Shown here: positions 12,215 through 15,016 of the stretch, one piece after another
Numbering within the stretch: position 1 is the first letter of the stretch
Layout: the number at the start of each line of letters is the position of its first letter
NCBI GenBank assembly: GCA_016840905.1
Contig: JAEORM010000091.1
Coordinates: 1 to 15,016, forward strand
From: Candidatus Gerdarchaeota archaeon
GTDB taxonomy: Archaea; Asgardarchaeota; Heimdallarchaeia; JABLTI01
Direction of reading: 5' to 3'
DNA length: 15,016 nt
Notes under the pieces: model-generated
What the model saw: the letters and a program-made list of their open reading frames with translations, nothing else
What the model was told of the DNA's origin: nothing
Databases searched by the model: none
Translations under genes and position numbers: made by a program

Positions 12215-15016
12215 TTATTCAGAAATTGTTATTGTAGGTGTTTCTGTTATACCTATTAAAGAGTCATTAATAACACCAACATTATCGCTAATTTTACAAC
12301 CAAAATTAATGGTTTTTTGTTTTGCCTTTCTAAATAATCCTTTACGTAATGATGGTGCTTTCCAATTAAATGATTCAAGAACGAATTTTTCTCCTTTCTT
12401 GATTCGTGTTTTTAATCTATATCGTTTGATTACTTTTCTTGAACCATCTTCAATTTGTAGAATTTCAACTTCTTGTATCTCACATCGAGCTTTAAAAATA
12501 AACTTAGGTGTTATTTCGGAAGTAAAACCAGTTTTTACTCTTTGTTTCAATGGTGGAGTTCCACTAAAACTTACATCAATTATTTTTGATAATGGTGGTG
12601 ATGTTTTTGTGTAAGTTGATACATTTATCCCTCGAGCATTAAAAAGGGTAAAAATAAACCATTCAGATGAACACATACTAAGAGGAATTAAAACAGGTAT
12701 ATCAAGTGAAAATTGATTTTGACTAATGCGTGTTTTTTTATCATAAATTTTCTCTAAACCTCTTTGTGAAACAGCATATAGTGATATTCTACCTCTCGTA
12801 TTTCTCTTACCAACACTTGCTCGGAAATTAATCAGTGAGTCACCGACTTGATTAGCTGGAATTGTTACGCTTTTAATTGAATGGATCTTTGATTTTGGTG
12901 GTTTAATTTTAGTTAATGTTTTATAATCAATAGCAATAACCCTTCTTTCTTTCAAGTCTCTAACAATGAATTTAATTTGGAATTCACCATAAGCATTACT
13001 AAGATTAATAGGTAGTGGTAAATAACAATGATTTTCTAAGGATGCTTTTTCAAGATTGATTTTTTCTTGATAAAGTGTTTTCTGGAATTTATTATTTCTA
13101 TTTAAAGCTGAAACTTCTGCTTCAACATTTACACTATAAGAGGTCATTGATTGAAGTATGGATCTTTTCCAATTGATTTTTACTGCTGGTAAAATTATAT
13201 CATATTCAACTCGAGAAGGTAAATTAACAATAGATATATTTCGAATAAATTTACTATCCTTGTATGTCTCGTAATCAACTACATTTTTTGTAGTAGTTTT
13301 CGTTGTTGAAACAATTGTTTTTGGTGTTGATGTTTTCGTAATTGATTTTATTGAAGCAGTTTTTTGAGAAACTGTTGGTTTTGTATAGGTCACTTGTTTT
13401 TTGGTAGAACTTCTAGCTGCAACTGTAGATGCATATGCTTGTGCGGGTTTGGAAACGCTTATTGGTTGAGTTTTTTTGTTCTTAATTGCTGTTTGAGGTA
13501 TGATTTTTTGTTTTTTAGTGCTCTTTGGTTTAGTTGTTTTACTAGGTATTTTTGTTTTTGTGATTACTGGTTTCTTTGTTGATTTCTTTGCTGGCACCTT
13601 TTTGATAGGAGTTTTAGTTTGGACCTTTTTCTGGGGAGGCTTTGAGGTAACAACTTTCTTAATTGGCACAGATCTTTTTGGTAAAGTTACTTGTTTTTGT
13701 TGTGTTTTTGCAGGCAAGCTACTCTTAGTAGGAGGTGGAGCAATTGATACTTTTCTAGTTATTACAGTAGGCGATTTTGTTGGAAGTGGTTTTGGAGGAG
13801 GTCTCTTTGCTTTTTCAAGCTTCTGAACACGCTCGAGTCTTTTTTGTTCTAATTCCTTTTCTTTCTTAGCTCTTTCTCTAAGTAGTTTAGCATTTTGCAT
13901 TTGTTTTGCTTTCAATCTAGCCTGTTCTTTAACCATTACAGCTTTTCGTCTTTGTCTTGAGTCTTGCTGTAATTTTCTTGCTAATGCACTTTTTGTTGTA
14001 TCAAGTGTTTTCTTAGGTTCAGCTGCTTTTGTATCAAATAATTGGTCAAAAGACATACTTGGTTTTCCTAAAATTTCACAAAAAGTCTTTCTTGGTTTAC
14101 CATTAATTAATGATAAATTATTGATAACATTAGCAATATTACCATGACTTTGTTCAAAAAGGTATAACATATAAGTAGTAGCTGATATTGGTGGAGCTAT
14201 TCTAGCAGTACCCCATAACATAATTAATAATGGTGCGATATCTTCCTCAGTAACTTGTAATTCAGTTAACTCTGGTTTTAACCATATAAGAAGTGATTTT
14301 AATGATTCAAAGATTTTACCAGGAGGACCACCAGTATCTGGATTATGATTATAATATTTAACAAAGGCTCCACCAGAAGATTCTATACTGGGATCACCTT
14401 GAAATTTTGCGAACATGCCAAAATTTACTGCACGTTTTCTATGTTCGTAAATAGCATTGCCCTTAACTTCAGGTAAAGTATTACCAGACCGGAGATATTT
14501 CACTCCTTTTAACGCTAAAGCTTGAATTAGTAATACTAATGCTATACGAATACGTTGATCATATTGAGTGTCAATAAATCGCAATTCAATAGTGCCATAA
14601 CTTGTAAAAGGATACATATCCACATAACGATCATCGGGAATCTCTTTTCTAACATACCTTGAAAATTGTTCTTGCGTAAATGATGGTGTTAAATATGGTA
14701 GATACTCTGGAATATTTGGTCCTAATTGGCCTGAATTCTCTTTTAATCGAATGCTTCGTATACAATCAGGAGCTAAGATAAGAGTTCGTCCATCTGTTCC
14801 TTTCTTTAACAATGTTCTACCTGTGGCTTTACCATCCAAGAATGGAGAAGTACTTGAAAGAGCCATAATATGTGGAATATAAGCACGAAGCATGTTATAG
14901 GCTGATTTCTTTTCTTTTTCATCTTTGAATCCACCTAAATGATAATGTTCTCCACACGTTACTCCTGCTCTATATTCCGATTGATATGGATTAAATCCTA
15001 AAGGTTGAACATTATA
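12215..15016 (-). CDS. GCS2-type carboxylate-amine ligase fused to K/T/P-rich linker and beta-rich C-terminal region (N-terminus outside window)
   Basis: The frame is open to the right edge; 933 residues are visible, 41 before the first ATG at 14893. Those 41 contain AGVTCGEHYHLGG, matching the GLHVHVG motif of the GCS2 (glutamate-cysteine ligase 2 / YbdK) family, followed by ALSSTSPFLDGKATG and MYPFTSYGTIELRFIDTQ. From ~285 the ligase ends. Residues ~305-362 are a charged, probably coiled-coil helix (RQRRKAVMVKEQARLKAKQ... KKEKELEQKRLERVQKLEK). Residues ~365-540 are low complexity, rich in Lys, Thr, Ser, Pro, very basic and presumably disordered. Residues ~545-892 are beta-rich, perhaps two or three Ig-like sandwiches. 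GCS2 proteins are normally near 370-380 residues, so more than half is extra. No frameshift or stop separates the parts. The ligase substrate is unknown; the tail suggests binding to a surface, polymer or nucleic acid. Confidence 0.82.
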   Translation of the reverse strand, partial: YNVQPLGFNPYQSEYRAGVTCGEHYHLGGFKDEKEKKSAYNMLRAYIPHIMALSSTSPFLDGKATGRTLLKKGTDGRTLILAPDCIRSIRLKENSGQLGPNIPEYLPYLTPSFTQEQFSRYVRKEIPDDRYVDMYPFTSYGTIELRFIDTQYDQRIRIALVLLIQALALKGVKYLRSGNTLPEVKGNAIYEHRKRAVNFGMFAKFQGDPSIESSGGAFVKYYNHNPDTGGPPGKIFESLKSLLIWLKPELTELQVTEEDIAPLLIMLWGTARIAPPISATTYMLYLFEQSHGNIANVINNLSLINGKPRKTFCEILGKPSMSFDQLFDTKAAEPKKTLDTTKSALARKLQQDSRQRRKAVMVKEQARLKAKQMQNAKLLRERAKKEKELEQKRLERVQKLEKAKRPPPKPLPTKSPTVITRKVSIAPPPTKSSLPAKTQQKQVTLPKRSVPIKKVVTSKPPQKKVQTKTPIKKVPAKKSTKKPVITKTKIPSKTTKPKSTKKQKIIPQTAIKNKKTQPISVSKPAQAYASTVAARSSTKKQVTYTKPTVSQKTASIKSITKTSTPKTIVSTTKTTTKNVVDYETYKDSKFIRNISIVNLPSRVEYDIILPAVKINWKRSILQSMTSYSVNVEAEVSALNRNNKFQKTLYQEKINLEKASLENHCYLPLPINLSNAYGEFQIKFIVRDLKERRVIAIDYKTLTKIKPPKSKIHSIKSVTIPANQVGDSLINFRASVGKRNTRGRISLYAVSQRGLEKIYDKKTRISQNQFSLDIPVLIPLSMCSSEWFIFTLFNARGINVSTYTKTSPPLSKIIDVSFSGTPPLKQRVKTGFTSEITPKFIFKARCEIQEVEILQIEDGSRKVIKRYRLKTRIKKGEKFVLESFNWKAPSLRKGLFRKAKQKTINFGCKISDNVGVINDSLIGITETPTITISE

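Noticed and set aside
12309..12614. Plus-strand 101-codon open frame
   Set aside because: Antisense to the beta-rich C-terminal region of the ligase fusion; no independent support.
13364..13826. Two plus-strand open frames rich in Phe, Gly and Cys
   Set aside because: They are antisense shadows of the K/T/P-rich linker in the minus-strand ligase fusion; composition mirrors its AAA/ACN/CCN codons.
1..15016. CRISPR arrays, insertion sequences, integrase or attachment sites
   Set aside because: No spaced direct repeats, transposase or recombinase-like frames, or terminal inverted repeats were found; composition is even across the window.

Overview
The window looks like an Asgard archaeon with an AT-rich genome (my estimate is roughly one third G+C). 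The evidence is a mix of archaeal and eukaryote-like genes: aPelota, a roadblock/LC7-fold protein, a ubiquitin-conjugating (E2) enzyme with its HPN motif and catalytic Cys, archaeal-type MetRS with four CxxC pairs and a C-terminal OB fold, and a COG2100-type radical SAM protein. Promoters show archaeal TATA (and in one case BRE-like) elements, and more than half of the readable starts are TTG or GTG. I cannot name the Asgard lineage from sequence alone.

Layout. 1-1009 (+): 3' part of a radical SAM gene cut by the left edge, followed 4 bp later by convergent pelota (1014-2117, -). Upstream of pelota on the same strand are a roadblock-like gene (2216-2599) and an unlisted 54-aa Cys-rich mini-protein (2806-2970, -). 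2971-3461 has no protein gene but holds a minus-strand structured RNA candidate with two competing stems, a 9+9 bp DNA palindrome, and the promoter region of a large tandem winged-helix protein (3462-5150, +). That gene is convergent, 1 bp apart, with thyX (5152-5868, -). Then, all on the minus strand: a Cys-rich ferredoxin-like protein and inorganic pyrophosphatase (30 bp apart, probably one transcript), a class V aminotransferase preceded by a structured leader or ncRNA (8716-8829), and the E2 gene. Divergent from E2 is an 87-aa protein made of two copies of a 40-residue repeat (9614-9877, +). MetRS (9922-12069, -) ends inside a terminator-like hairpin. The window closes with the 3' part of a gene encoding a GCS2-type carboxylate-amine ligase joined to a long K/T/P-rich linker and a beta-rich C-terminal region (12215 to the right edge, -).

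The named genes are mostly core housekeeping: ribosome rescue (pelota), thymidylate synthesis (thyX), pyrophosphate removal (ppa), tRNA charging (metG). Most appear to be single genes with their own TATA box rather than long operons. The less ordinary content is the ligase-linker-beta fusion, the repeat mini-protein beside an isolated E2, the Cys-tailed mini-protein, two GC-richer structured intergenic segments, and a TATTCCGAAA-type motif shared by the leader of the winged-helix gene and the E2/mini-protein intergenic region.
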